64,000 bases of DNA from Ceriagrion tenellum (Eukaryota; Arthropoda; Insecta; Odonata; Coenagrionidae). A program made the position numbers and the translations under genes. The notes under the pieces are model-generated. The model was not told the DNA's origin and ran no database searches. It saw nothing but the letters and a program-made list of their open reading frames with translations. The stretch covers positions 123,215,117 through 123,279,116 of the forward strand of contig OY720639.1 in assembly GCA_963169105.1 (NCBI GenBank), in the 5' to 3' direction. Shown one piece after another: positions 12,464-22,530 of this stretch; within the stretch, counting starts at the first letter, position 1, and every line of letters begins with the position of its first letter.

Positions 12464-12545
12464 ATGGAACAAGATAAAATATTCGCTTCTCCAGAGGAAC
12501 CAAGCTTTACCAAAGTCCTAAAAATCTGGGACTCCAGCTGTCTAC
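12464..12545 (+). CDS. CNTD1: CNTD1 exon 1
   Basis: ATG at 12464, donor CTAC|gtaagc, exit phase 1. It encodes 27 codons ending SSCL. A downstream ATG at 12597 lies in the intron and would not give the conserved N-terminus. Confidence 0.85.
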
Positions 12546-15500
12546 GTAAGCAATTAACTTTCTTCGCTTTATTTTATCGGTAATTAGTGAGTATTATGAG
12601 GCAGTATTTCGTTTCAGGGAACATGCTGGATGATTGGCTAGTGCACTTGAAAATTCAAAGTAAAACACCGCCTTCGGATAGGTTATGGAAAAACACCTTG
12701 CCATTTCTTTCAATCCCTGAGCCAGTCGTTCGGTTAATATTTCTTATAAGTGAGAAGCTTGAGCAACCTCCTGAAGTTCGATATCTGACTGTAGAACTTT
12801 TTGATAGGTGGGTGGTATTTGCTTATTTTGACACCCACTATTCCCAGATAGCTAGCTGGATTCCAGCTGGGATTTGATCTAAGTGAGATTCCATTCTGAA
12901 CTCTAACTTTTGCGCTGCGGGAATTATGTAATGAGCACAGCTGAAATCTGGATCGAATCCAAATTACACACTAGATTGGTCCAGTGGTATTAGGAATAAG
13001 AATTTTCATTGGACCACTTGAACACTACAACCACTACAACTACAGAATCCAACTTGGAATCCAATAGGATTTCAGCTTGCTATGCTTTCTGGGATTGCCT
13101 GCATTATTTCCTTTTGATGACCTACCGGTGGAATGTAAACTCGTTTAATAAGGATACTCTAATGTCCTAGGTTCATGATGCGTCATTTCACAACTCTTCA
13201 TGAGAATGTATTCAAAAAACCAGGATTCAAACAGAATGCCAAGTTGTGGTCGAAAGTTATATCAAGAGTGCAGAATCAAACACTTTTAAGAGCGATGTCC
13301 TGCATGCAGATATCATCTAAGTTTGTGGCTCATTATCAGGTACTGTTCTATTTTAATGCACTCTAACTTGCCTAATGGGTGGGAAACATGGTCTCCAGCC
13401 ATTGGAGTTGTTTGTAAGTTAGTAGCATAAGTTATGGTAAGTAAAATTTAGTAGCGGTAAAGTAATTAGTTGTATAAAAACACTTGGTTTAAACACCACA
13501 CCAGGCATAGGGACATGTAGAAAATGCTGGGGAATAGTGGGATATATAAAATACATTGCATTAAGGTAATGCAGAGATTGAGAAACAATGTCAAAAACTT
13601 GTGAAGCTATTTTCAGGCTGATGCAGACTCAGATCATAACTTGTTTATGTTGAACCACTTCGTTAGATTGAAAAGGCTTTTTGAAAGGTGGTAGTGAGAG
13701 AGGTGATACCTAGAAGCATCGCAGGGGTTGAAAAGGAAGGAATCCAGTAGCTAGTTGAATGGAGTATAGGTGAGGCAAATTTATACTTTTTCATGTTAAC
13801 TAGTTTTCTGGTAAAATTTTGCTTCTGTAGCTTGTGTTCTGTCTCAAATGCTACATTCCTTAAAATAATTGAAAATGATCAGACGCGGGCTGCTGTCTCT
13901 TCCTCCAATGATCTCAACTCGAGCTTCAGTTTCATTTCCTTTCAGTTCCAGAAGAAGGATTAAATCTGCCTCTTGGAATCCCAGGATCGCCAATGAAATT
14001 TGCTTTTTTTCTGGTGTGCTTTAAGAGCTTGCATATACAAGCAAACACTTGAACCACTGAAATCACAGTGCAATGATCTTAAAAAACCGTGCAGATGATC
14101 TGCTGCAAAACATAACTATACTAACCATTGAATTGCCTCTGCAGAAAATAAGTCCAAATCTATATGGGAGATAATAAGCAGCTTTAAAATGAAGCACAAT
14201 TCCACTCACCTCCAGTTCAAGGATTAATCTGGTAATTATATCGATGATTCACTTCAATTAGCTTCAGTATTTAATGATTACTTCTCTTAACCCTGAGGTG
14301 TAACTCCTGACTATGAACGTCCATCTCTCCAACCCCCTTTTTCAGCAGACTCATTGATCCTTCATCCCAGCTCTGGATCTGAGTGGACCTCTGTCATTTT
14401 CTAGTCTGGCTCTTAGTATTGAGCAGGCACTGATGAAATTCTCTAGTATTTAGTATGCTTGTCATATGGCTAAATTAAATTCCCTCTTCTTCTCCTTGCT
14501 AACACCTCATTATTACCAGGAGTCTTCCTTGAATATCTAAAGGAGTGAAAAGTAATTCCCTTTATTAGAAAAAGGGCTATATCCATGATTTTGACTCCTA
14601 CCTACCTATTTCAATCTTCAATCAGTTTGATAAGATTTTTGAATTCATTTTTATGGAAGGATGTCCTCTTACTTAGAGTCAAACAAATCATTTCAATATG
14701 GCTACTGAAAATGAAGATCCTCAAGCCTTGCTATAACTTTGGTAGTCGACAAAATTTTGGCTACACTAGACAGTAAAACAGAAGTACTTGGCTTGTTTGT
14801 TGATCTCTCCAAGACTTTTCGCTATGTCAACCACCATATCTTGCTTGACAAGTTATCCTCTTTTGGTATACAGTATTCCTTATCTCTTGATAGAATGGTA
14901 TCTCACCAATAGATAAAAATAGCCACTATGGTGTCAAATGCTTAAAAAACTTGTCGCACTTCCTAACGTTTGGACCCACATTGTCCCTCATGGCTCCATT
15001 ATTGGCCCAATTCTGTTTTTACTGTTTATAAATAACCTCACCAATTTTCTTCCACAGCAGCTGTTACTATCCTAGTTTTATATGCTGATGATGCAAATTT
15101 TGTTATATCCTCCTCCAATGTGACTGGTTTACTTACTGCAGTTAACTTTGCCTCTCAACTAGTATATAAATGGTGTATTACTGATACATTAAATCTCAAC
15201 TTGTTTATATAACAAATATAATAAATTATGAGCTCAGTCAACATTGACTTCAATGGAGCCATTATTTCACAGGTCAATAATGCTATGTTCCTTTGTTTGA
15301 ATATTGATGCTCATCTTTCCTGGGAAAGGTAGATAGGTATGTAAAAACTTCAGCTGCTAAACTCTGCTCAGTGTGTTTCCTAATTAGGTCTCCTATACCT
15401 ACTGTGTTTGTAAAAGTTATTTTACTTATATGCTAAGACAAATACCATACACATTTACTATACTGCATTCTCCAAAGGGGGTCCTCATCCCTAACATTGA

Positions 15501-18129
15501 ACATATTTAGGATTCAAAAAAGAGCTCTACGGTTATAGTTGCCAATAGACCCTGGCAAACTCCCTGTTTGATAATTTAATCATAGTTGCTGTAGGTATGG
15601 TAATGCAGATAACTGATTCAGATGATAAAATTAATGGAGTGCATCCAAGATAATGGTGCAGTTGATGGAAATACAGCTGATTTCTTCGCACGGCCAATAC
15701 CATTTAGAAATGGGAATTCTGATGAAGGCTTCCGCGGGGCTTTGATGGAGGTTGATTCCTTCTTTCGGGTTTTCCAACGCGGAGGAAAACCCGAAAGAAG
15801 GAATCAACCTCCTAGAAATGGGAATGATGAGAGTGAAGAATCCATGGTGGTGGCCTTTATTTAAATCATGCACCCTTCATTTCTCTTTGAGTCATTTCCA
15901 TTTCCTATCAACTGCTCTCTTGATGGATGGACTCCATAAGTCCTGTTATTCTCATATTCTGTCATTACTGTAATAGTTTTCCACTTGTTTTGTCCACCAA
16001 TCACTCAACTGAGCTATCAAACTGGCACTTGAATCTGCCATGTGCTCACAAAGAATTCCTAGTTTAGCATGGAGAATTTTTTATTCTACGTACGAATTAT
16101 TTCCCTAAAATATTTATGAATGAATAATATGCCAAAATAATATATGCAGCAGTAAACCTTTACCATATGCTTTAAGGTCCCAACACCTTGTAAGTGGACA
16201 AAATACTTTCAGCATATATTTGATGAAATAAAAATAACATTTCCATTAATTTGTGTGAACTTTCAAAACCAACAGGTTCTAAGTCCGAAAAAAATTCGAC
16301 AATTTTTAACTGAAGCTGGACATTCATTCACCATTACAAGCATAATTGCTTCAGAAATGAGAGTTTTTAAGACCTTGGATTTCAAGGTAATTGCATGTGC
16401 ATAATAAACACAATAACGAGTGTAAGGGTTTTCAAACTTCGTTTGGAAATCAAATTCTAACATATTTAACCATTTTGTTAATCTTAAAAGCTTAATTTTA
16501 AAAGAAATGGTTGAATGGAATTTTTGAAAGTATCAACATAGTGTAGAAAAGTGACTATTATCCTAACGTAGGTTCCGAAAGAAAATTTTCCAAAGATAAT
16601 CCGATTACTGTCTCCTTTTAGCTTCCTTTAACTCCACCTCTGGTGCATTTTGAAACGCTGCTGACAATACTCATGAAAGACTATGAGGCTTGGGAAGGCA
16701 AAAGATATCAGGTTCAGATACTGGAGCCAATCCATGAGCTTGGCTTGCAAATACTGGACATTGCTTTCATATTGCATCAGGATTTGTACTCAAATTTGTT
16801 TTGCATGGCCACTGGAGATAAAGGACCCACTGGCGACCTAAGGTATTACCAAAAGGGGAGTGTCTATGTCTATAGTTGCCCTTTCCCATTTTTGCACTTT
16901 GATTATTATAAAGCAGGTAAGCAGTGCTAACCTAAGCGGTTTTCCCGATTTCAGTCTATTAATGGTCTAAATATTTCTCTGTGCAATTTAAATCTGACAA
17001 ACAGATATAGGTATTCACTTAATGAACTCCTCAGACCTCAAGATATTTTCTGTGAGGGTAGCAGTAGTTCAAATTAGGGTGTGTCGATAGCAAAGGTCAT
17101 GTGCACCAGTATTTTCTGTGATCATATTCATTAGTACTGAAACTTCTAGCCTAACAATGATATTATGTGCATGTAGATAATGATGTAGTTTTTTAGTGAC
17201 GATTCAAATTGAGGTTAACATTTACCAAATATTTTTGGAGACATATTGCTTTTTAATAAATCCCAAAAACAGTACATATTTTACATACAATTATATTAAA
17301 TGAATTTCCATTTTCTTGTCGTAGTTTGTTAAGGGCTTATATTTTATCTTGAACTGGAATGCTCTGTCCAAAAATATTCATGAACTGTAGTAAAATAATT
17401 GGGATGGAACACTTGACTTACGTATGATAAGTGCATTTTAATTTTAAGCATATAATTCAACTCATTCAGTTAAGTATGGATGATAATATGACAATAAAAT
17501 GAGGCATACAGTGTGTTCATCTGTTGATGATAGCCAAATAATACATTTGATCAATTCGTTGCTGTCATGCTACCTATTATGTCAAGTTTTTCATCCTTTT
17601 TATAGTGATATGTTTTTTAGTCATTGATATCCTCTATGGAATAAGTATGTTTGTCATATTTTTGTCACTATTCTACCCATAATCCAGGGTATTCCATAAC
17701 ATTTAATATATTTCATTCCAACTAACAATACCTGTATCTAAGATAATAACCATTTTGCTCAGGAATCCTAATTCATGAATCAACTTTTGTCAAACCAAAT
17801 TTCTGAATCCGTGACTTTAATTCATTTGTGAAATTAATGATTTTTGTAGGTTGATCTTATGTCATTTGTAAGAATCCATGCAAAATTTAGTTAATGTGAC
17901 TTTGAACTTATCTCCATTCAGGTTCAAATTTTTAGGAGTGGAATGTGACAACTTATTCTTGGCAGCTGCGATTATCTCTTGTGGTGCTGACTTGCTCTAC
18001 CCATGTGAGAATGGTTTAGCTGAAAGAGTGCTTTCTTACTTATCAACTACCACTGGAATTCCAAAGAAAGACATTGCTGGACTTGCCTCAATTCTTAGAA
18101 AGCTGTCACTGGGAGAGAACGTATTATAA
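12464..18129 (+). CDS. CNTD1: CNTD1, cyclin N-terminal domain-containing protein 1; complete six-exon gene
   Basis: Cyclin-like protein that in mammals (and as COSA-1 in worms) marks and matures meiotic crossover sites. Exons: 12464-12545, 12618-12807, 13171-13339, 16276-16386, 16622-16842 and 17922-18129. They total 981 nt, or 326 residues (human about 330), with all phases consistent. Diagnostic segments are EPVVRLIFLISEKLEQPPEVRYLTVELFDR (the VEFVFLLSE...AVEILERF region of the human protein), LLRAMSCMQISSKF, VFKTLDFK, the LPLTPPLVHFETLL exon start and the C-terminal LAAAIISCGA helix. It is divergent from SCO1 and tail-to-tail with MLLT10. Introns 2 and 3 carry repeats. Confidence 0.93.
12618..12807 (+). 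CDS. CNTD1: CNTD1 exon 2
   Basis: Acceptor cgtttcag, donor GATAG|gtgggt, phases 1 and 2. It encodes NMLDDWLVHL and the first cyclin-box helix EPVVRLIFLISEKL. Confidence 0.93.
12842..13094. mobile_element. Short TIR element (MITE) in CNTD1 intron 2
   Basis: The ends are inverted: TCCCAGATAGCTAGC at the left and TCCCAGAAAGCATAGC read inward from the right. If the element is CCCAGA...TCTGGG, it is flanked by ATT on both sides. About 250 bp, with no coding potential. It begins 35 bp after exon 2. Confidence 0.6.
13171..13339 (+). CDS. CNTD1: CNTD1 exon 3
   Basis: Acceptor gtcctag, donor TATCAG|gtactg, phases 2 and 0. It encodes FMMRHFTTLHE and the conserved LLRAMSCMQISSKFVAHYQ cyclin helix. Confidence 0.93.
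13850..15560 (+). mobile_element. Decayed non-LTR retrotransposon (LINE) reverse transcriptase remnant
   Basis: Pieces of a Jockey/CR1-type RT lie in order but are broken by stops and frameshifts. Present are a linker-like stretch, LPTYLF (from the YRPI block), LGLFVDLSKTF and VNHHILLDKLSSFGI near 14800-14870, and YADDANFVISS (the catalytic YADD motif) near 15080-15115. FRIQKRALR-like sequence follows near 15510. Same orientation as CNTD1, inside its intron 3. The exact 5' end is unclear. Confidence 0.8.
15749..15814. repeat. Perfect 29 bp stem hairpin, 8 base loop
   Basis: Left arm starts GGAGGTTGATTCC and ends GGTTTTCC; the right arm is its exact reverse complement, with loop AACGCGGA. The stretch tagaaatgggaat occurs on both sides of the hairpin, near 15704 and 15813, as a direct repeat. 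It lies in CNTD1 intron 3, about 0.5 kb upstream of exon 4. It resembles the hairpin at 35509-35605. Confidence 0.85.
15815..16275. other. CNTD1 intron 3, 3' end
   Basis: AT-rich intron sequence leading to the acceptor of exon 4; no coding content seen. Confidence 0.5.
16276..16386 (+). CDS. CNTD1: CNTD1 exon 4
   Basis: Acceptor accaacag, donor TTCAAG|gtaatt, phase 0 at both ends. It encodes LSPKKIRQFLTEAG and EMRVFKTLDFK, the helix pair that precedes the family motif LPTPLAYVETLL. Confidence 0.93.
16622..16842 (+). CDS. CNTD1: CNTD1 exon 5
   Basis: Acceptor tccttttag, donor CTAAG|gtatta, phases 0 and 2. It starts LPLTPPLVHFETLLTIL and includes LGLQILDIAFILHQDLY, matching the LDLVYLLHEPIY helix of CNTD1. 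Confidence 0.93.
16843..17921. other. CNTD1 intron 5
   Basis: About 1.1 kb of AT-rich intron with no recognisable repeat or coding frame. Confidence 0.55.
17922..18129 (+). CDS. CNTD1: CNTD1 exon 6 (last)
   Basis: Acceptor tccattcag, entry phase 2. It encodes the final cyclin-like helices (NLFLAAAIISCGA; LSTTTGIPKKDIAGLA) and stops TAA at 18127-18129. Confidence 0.93.
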
Positions 18130-18215
18130 ATGCTTGGTGGATCAGTACTGAAAGCACATTCTTCATCACAACGTCCACATTTTTCATCTGTAAAATGACC
18201 TGTTGTATTATTTTT

Positions 18216-18221
18216 AATAAA
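18216..18221 (+). terminator. CNTD1 polyadenylation signal
   Basis: AATAAA 87 bp after the stop codon, followed by an AT-repeat stretch. Good position for a short 3' UTR. Confidence 0.65.
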
Positions 18222-18239
18222 TATATATATATTATTTCC

Positions 18240-19480
18240 TAATAACAATATTTTTCTTGTTAATCACTCCATGAACTCTCTGCCACCACTTACCCACATA
18301 TACTGAGCAAACATTCCGACTCATTGTCTGAAAATGGATGGACATTATACCGAAAATAAAACGGCATCTGCACTATTCAAAAACCACTCAACCAATTTTA
18401 CAACTTGTAACTGTCAAATAATAGTATTATGTACTCATAACATTATTTCATTCTTTTATTTTCTAAGTTGAGACGGAGGTTACATTAAAAAATGATTTAT
18501 GACAACATATATCATGTCAATTCATAGAAAGTATCAATATTTTTGCTGATGAAAAATGTGCACATGCTGAGGGCTGGGAAGACTCCAAAAATCATCGCTA
18601 GGTCTTATATTAGTGCAGGCAAGTCCTTAAATAAGGTGACTTTTCCTTGGTGTTGTTAGGCGATATAAACAAGTAGAAAAAAAATTTTTACTGATGTATG
18701 TAGAACTAAAAAAATTATTAAATACAGTACTGGGTTATTGAATAGTCATAAATTATTGTGCAGAATGGAACATGTGTTGAGACTGAGGACCATATTGCAT
18801 TCTCTGTCCTACATTTGTCTTGTAAAGTATGAATTTATCAGATACAATGATTTTAAGGTCCCTAACCTCGTGGATTGTGAGGGTTTCCATAATCATAATT
18901 GTGAAGCATCAATTTTTGCTATCATTTTATACGAAGTGACAGCATTAATTACAAAATATATTAGCGAGTGGGTTCTTTTACTCATAATCTGAGCAAAATG
19001 CATTCCACTTCAAACTACCTTCATACCTATCAAGGCACAAAGTTTGAAGTGCTGTCTGGGTCCCTGCCGTGAACTTAAATAAAAATGGTCAAACTCATTG
19101 AAATGGATGTGTTATTCAATAGGTTTTTGTCAAGTTATGTCTCTTCATCACTATTTCCATGATTTCTATTCCAAGACAACATGCATCAATTTGCAAACCT
19201 GGTGAGTACGCTGTAGAGGCAACTATGACTGCATTACTTAGGCTTGTAGTATAGGACTATCTCCAAGACAATTTCTTGTGTAACAACCCTTATTAACCCC
19301 ATACTACCACCTCCAGCACAACACCCTCTCCACGCCCATCCTCAATACTAACCACATGCCCAACTGCCCACCCTTAGCACCAAAGCTACTGTTGCACGTG
19401 AGCTATCATAATTTAATGTATGTCATGTCAATGCACAATCTTTGTGCACATCGATTAGTTTCGACTTTTTTATGCTGAAA
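18240..19480. other. Intergenic interval between convergent 3' ends
   Basis: Between the CNTD1 poly(A) site and the LINE fragment. No gene is supported; the open frame near 18738-18992 looks like chance. Confidence 0.5.
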
Positions 19481-19484
19481 GTTA

Positions 19485-19780
19485 TCATTTAATTGAAATA
19501 TCAGAGACTAGGCTGAAAGAACACATAATAAGGAATAAGCAGAGTGAAACTTCACAATTACCATCAAATTTGGAATGATTCAGTTAGTAGTTGTGGTGGT
19601 GTCGCTGCATACATTCATGATAGTTTAAATTGTAACGTTCTCAGACTGATGGAGTTCCTCTGAAATCAGAATTTGTGTTCCTTGATTTCTCCTATATAAA
19701 TGGCAAGCTATTTAACCTAGAGTACAATAAATTTTTTTTCTATTTTACTTAGAGGCAATTTAAGGTTCAGATCCAACTCA
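19485..19780 (+). mobile_element. LINE endonuclease (APE-like) fragment
   Basis: A broken translation contains SETRLKEHII, then GGVAAYIHDSLNCNVL and DGVPLKSEFVFLD. These match the N-terminal apurinic-like endonuclease of Jockey/CR1-type non-LTR elements (SETWL ... GGVAIYI ... ). Frameshifts and stops make it a dead fragment; it may extend to about 20200. Confidence 0.65.
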
Positions 19781-20444
19781 AGGCATATACTTTATTTCTG
19801 TGGAATTCTTACAATAGTGATTCTACCGGCTATTATAATATTTTTCTTTTCATTTACTCATACTGTAAGTCAATTATCTCTGCTAGTGACAGCAAATATA
19901 AGAATTATTTTAACTCTGATTTGGTAGTTCCATTGAATAGTGCCATACAAAATCAAGTTTATGGATTTAACAATTTAGATGGCATCGAATCCCACATGGT
20001 CTTTCAGAGCCGTCCTTCAAATTTTGGAAGAAAGCAAACTGAATTTCTGAATGCATAAAAAAGGTTTTCCATAAATGAGATGAAGTTTACCAGATATTCT
20101 TTAAACACCATGGTTCCCATAGCCATAAAATATAGCATAGTAGTTTAAACAGTAGTTAAATCATTTATCCATATATTTAATGACCAAACAGAAAAGAGGC
20201 TCAGAATCAAAGTACTGTTTGTCTAGGTACCGCTAGTTCAGGAAAAATTTTTATGGGGCGTGATGCAACTAAGGGGATCACGAAGATTCTTTCCACAAAT
20301 TTAGAGTACAATAAAGCACCTTAATACTAAAATTGGGTACACTTCAACCACTTAACTCCTATCAACTGGCACATTGATTTCCAAAGGATCAAATAACATA
20401 TTATTTGAAATGAATACATAGAATGCATTCTCCACAATAAGCAG

Positions 20445-20450
20445 TTTATT
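20445..20450 (-). terminator. MLLT10 polyadenylation signal candidate
   Basis: First canonical AATAAA on the minus strand (TTTATT on +) after the stop at 22471, giving a 3' UTR of about 2 kb. An ATTAAA at 21661-21666 is an alternative. Confidence 0.4.
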
Positions 20451-21548
20451 AATTAACTTGAAAAGAAAGCTGGTATTGAAATTTCAAACAAAATATCACA
20501 ATCGCTTATATGCCATTTAAAACCCACCAATGTCTGGAAAAACAAAGTCATCTTTCAGATATTTCATTGCATAACTCTAAGCCAAAACTCTCCTTTCATC
20601 TTTTTTTTTGGCCATATCAGTTAAATTTTGATAATTTTCAACAGAAGAAAATCAGTGACATCCAATAAATATTTTTCCTGTCCGAACAAAAATATAACAA
20701 CTGCAGGGGAAACAAATTACTCATTGATAAAAGCCACATGATCAAAAATAAACAAAGTCCTAACATATTATTTAGATGCTACTATGAGTTTATGACAAGA
20801 AGTTTCAACAATACACATTTTATACATTAAGATAAAGAAATTTACAGAATATTGACAACATATAATGGATGAATCAAGGGTCTATAGATCACACATCATC
20901 ACCTGATTTTATGAGCTCAAAACAAATGGTAAACGAATGTGGTGAGAAATAATAAACAACTATGTGGGTAAAGGAATGCCATTCCAATGTGGAAATAACC
21001 ACAAATGAATTCCTAATTTAAAAAAGAAATTACTCAACAATTGTTGGTGTCATGGAGGAGGGAGCAAGGATAATAATTGACGTATTTCCAGAATGCCAAA
21101 CTCCCAATCCATTCTTCCAATTTACCAAGCAAGAACCTTAAAAAATTTCATGCCTCTTCATAAGACTTCCTCAGCATATTGAAAAACTTACCCACACTAG
21201 TTATATCATACCATACAATTCCAATTACTCCATGATGTGAATATGCTTCTTTGTACTTTTTTATATTTGTCCCAAAACACACGCTAAAACAAGCACACAG
21301 AACACGCTCACAATAATGGACCAAATATTGCTCATGGATCAGGATGTGCTGGGCAGACAGCCCTGGATACATAAAGAGTCTTAAGCTCAGCCCCTAACAA
21401 CATAGCCACAACAAAATAAGGCTAAGACTTGCCATATGTTTAAAGTGGCATCGTGGTTTTTAAAAAATCCCTGAGCATAGGTTGCAAAATTGTATTCACT
21501 TGCAAGCTTTCAACTCCCAATGGACACAGTAGCTATCAATTAATACCA

Positions 21549-21579
<31 letters not shown>

Positions 21580-22470
21580 CCTGCAAGTTTATCCCAAGAG
21601 ACATGTAAAAATGAACTTGCCACTAAAAAAATGTCTTCAACAAATTAAAATAAAAATGAATTTAATAAATAAATTTCGGATGTTGTTAAACTTCATTGGG
21701 CGGCCCAGATAGAACATAATCGTGATAGCTAATATGGTTATAAGAAAGGAACGCAATGTCTACCTGAAAATTTAGCATCTGATGATTTTCTACAGAAATC
21801 AATGGGGTCTACATTTAACCTGAGGTCAGTAACTTAAGAAAACTAAAGTTAAAAATGCATGGAAAGAGCACATAAGGATTATGGTAAGGAAGACATACAT
21901 GAATGGCTGTTATCATACGATCACAAAGGCCTAGAATCAGCCATGAACTTGGAACACAATTTTACAGAGCAATAGTTTATGCAATTTATAATTAGAAGTC
22001 GCACAAAGCCATGGTTAAAACTGAATTACATCTTTTTGAAAAATGTATTCATACAAGACTTTCATTCACATATCACCCCACTGTTTGTGTGTTAATGAAG
22101 GGACTTTCCCAGGGTTATGGTAAAAGACGTCAACATGATGTATACACTAAAAAGGAAAAAATGCAATATGCATTTTACATAGCTATTCCCTTTAGAGTAT
22201 GAGGATGAATGATGAAATGATGCTCAAAAATAGGGTCTAATTCCCGAACACAGGGCCTGCAATTCACCACAATAATGAACACAATGGGAGAGAAAACACA
22301 GAGGATACTCAATTTCTTTGTACTTTCTTTGCTTGGGGCCTCTTCTTTTCTCACATCACAAGCACCCTAAAACCTTCACTGGACTGAAAACTGTCTTTCA
22401 ACATAGGATTGCTATAAATGGCAAATGGGATGCTTATAAATTTTACACAGGAATGTCACCAATTTGAACT
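20451..22470 (-). other. Inferred MLLT10 3' untranslated region
   Basis: Downstream of the MLLT10 stop, without coding frames. It contains an (AT)n tract at about 21547-21580. The assignment rests only on the stop codon and the AATAAA candidate at 20445. Confidence 0.4.
21547..21580. repeat. (AT)n microsatellite
   Basis: Alternating TA repeats with a single interrupting C, in the inferred MLLT10 3' UTR. Confidence 0.9.
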
Positions 22471-22530
22471 TCAGCTTGGCTTGGAAGCGGTCATTTGATG
22501 ATGCACATCAGATTCTCTTCTCATAACCAT
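22471..22530 (-). CDS. MLLT10: MLLT10 terminal exon
   Basis: Strong acceptor tttttcttacag at phase 0, matching the preceding donor. It encodes 19 residues (MVMRRESDVHHQMTASKPS) and stops TGA at 22471-22473. The choice rests on splice signals and phase, not on family similarity. Reading through the previous donor instead would add only VRLITM before a stop. Confidence 0.6.
   Translation of the reverse strand: MVMRRESDVHHQMTASKPS

Noticed and set aside
12587..12617. Upstream ATG giving an extended CNTD1 exon 2 start (MSIMRQYFVS)
   Set aside because: This stretch is intron: a good acceptor at 12617/12618 and an in-phase exon 1 with ATG at 12464 explain the N-terminus better.
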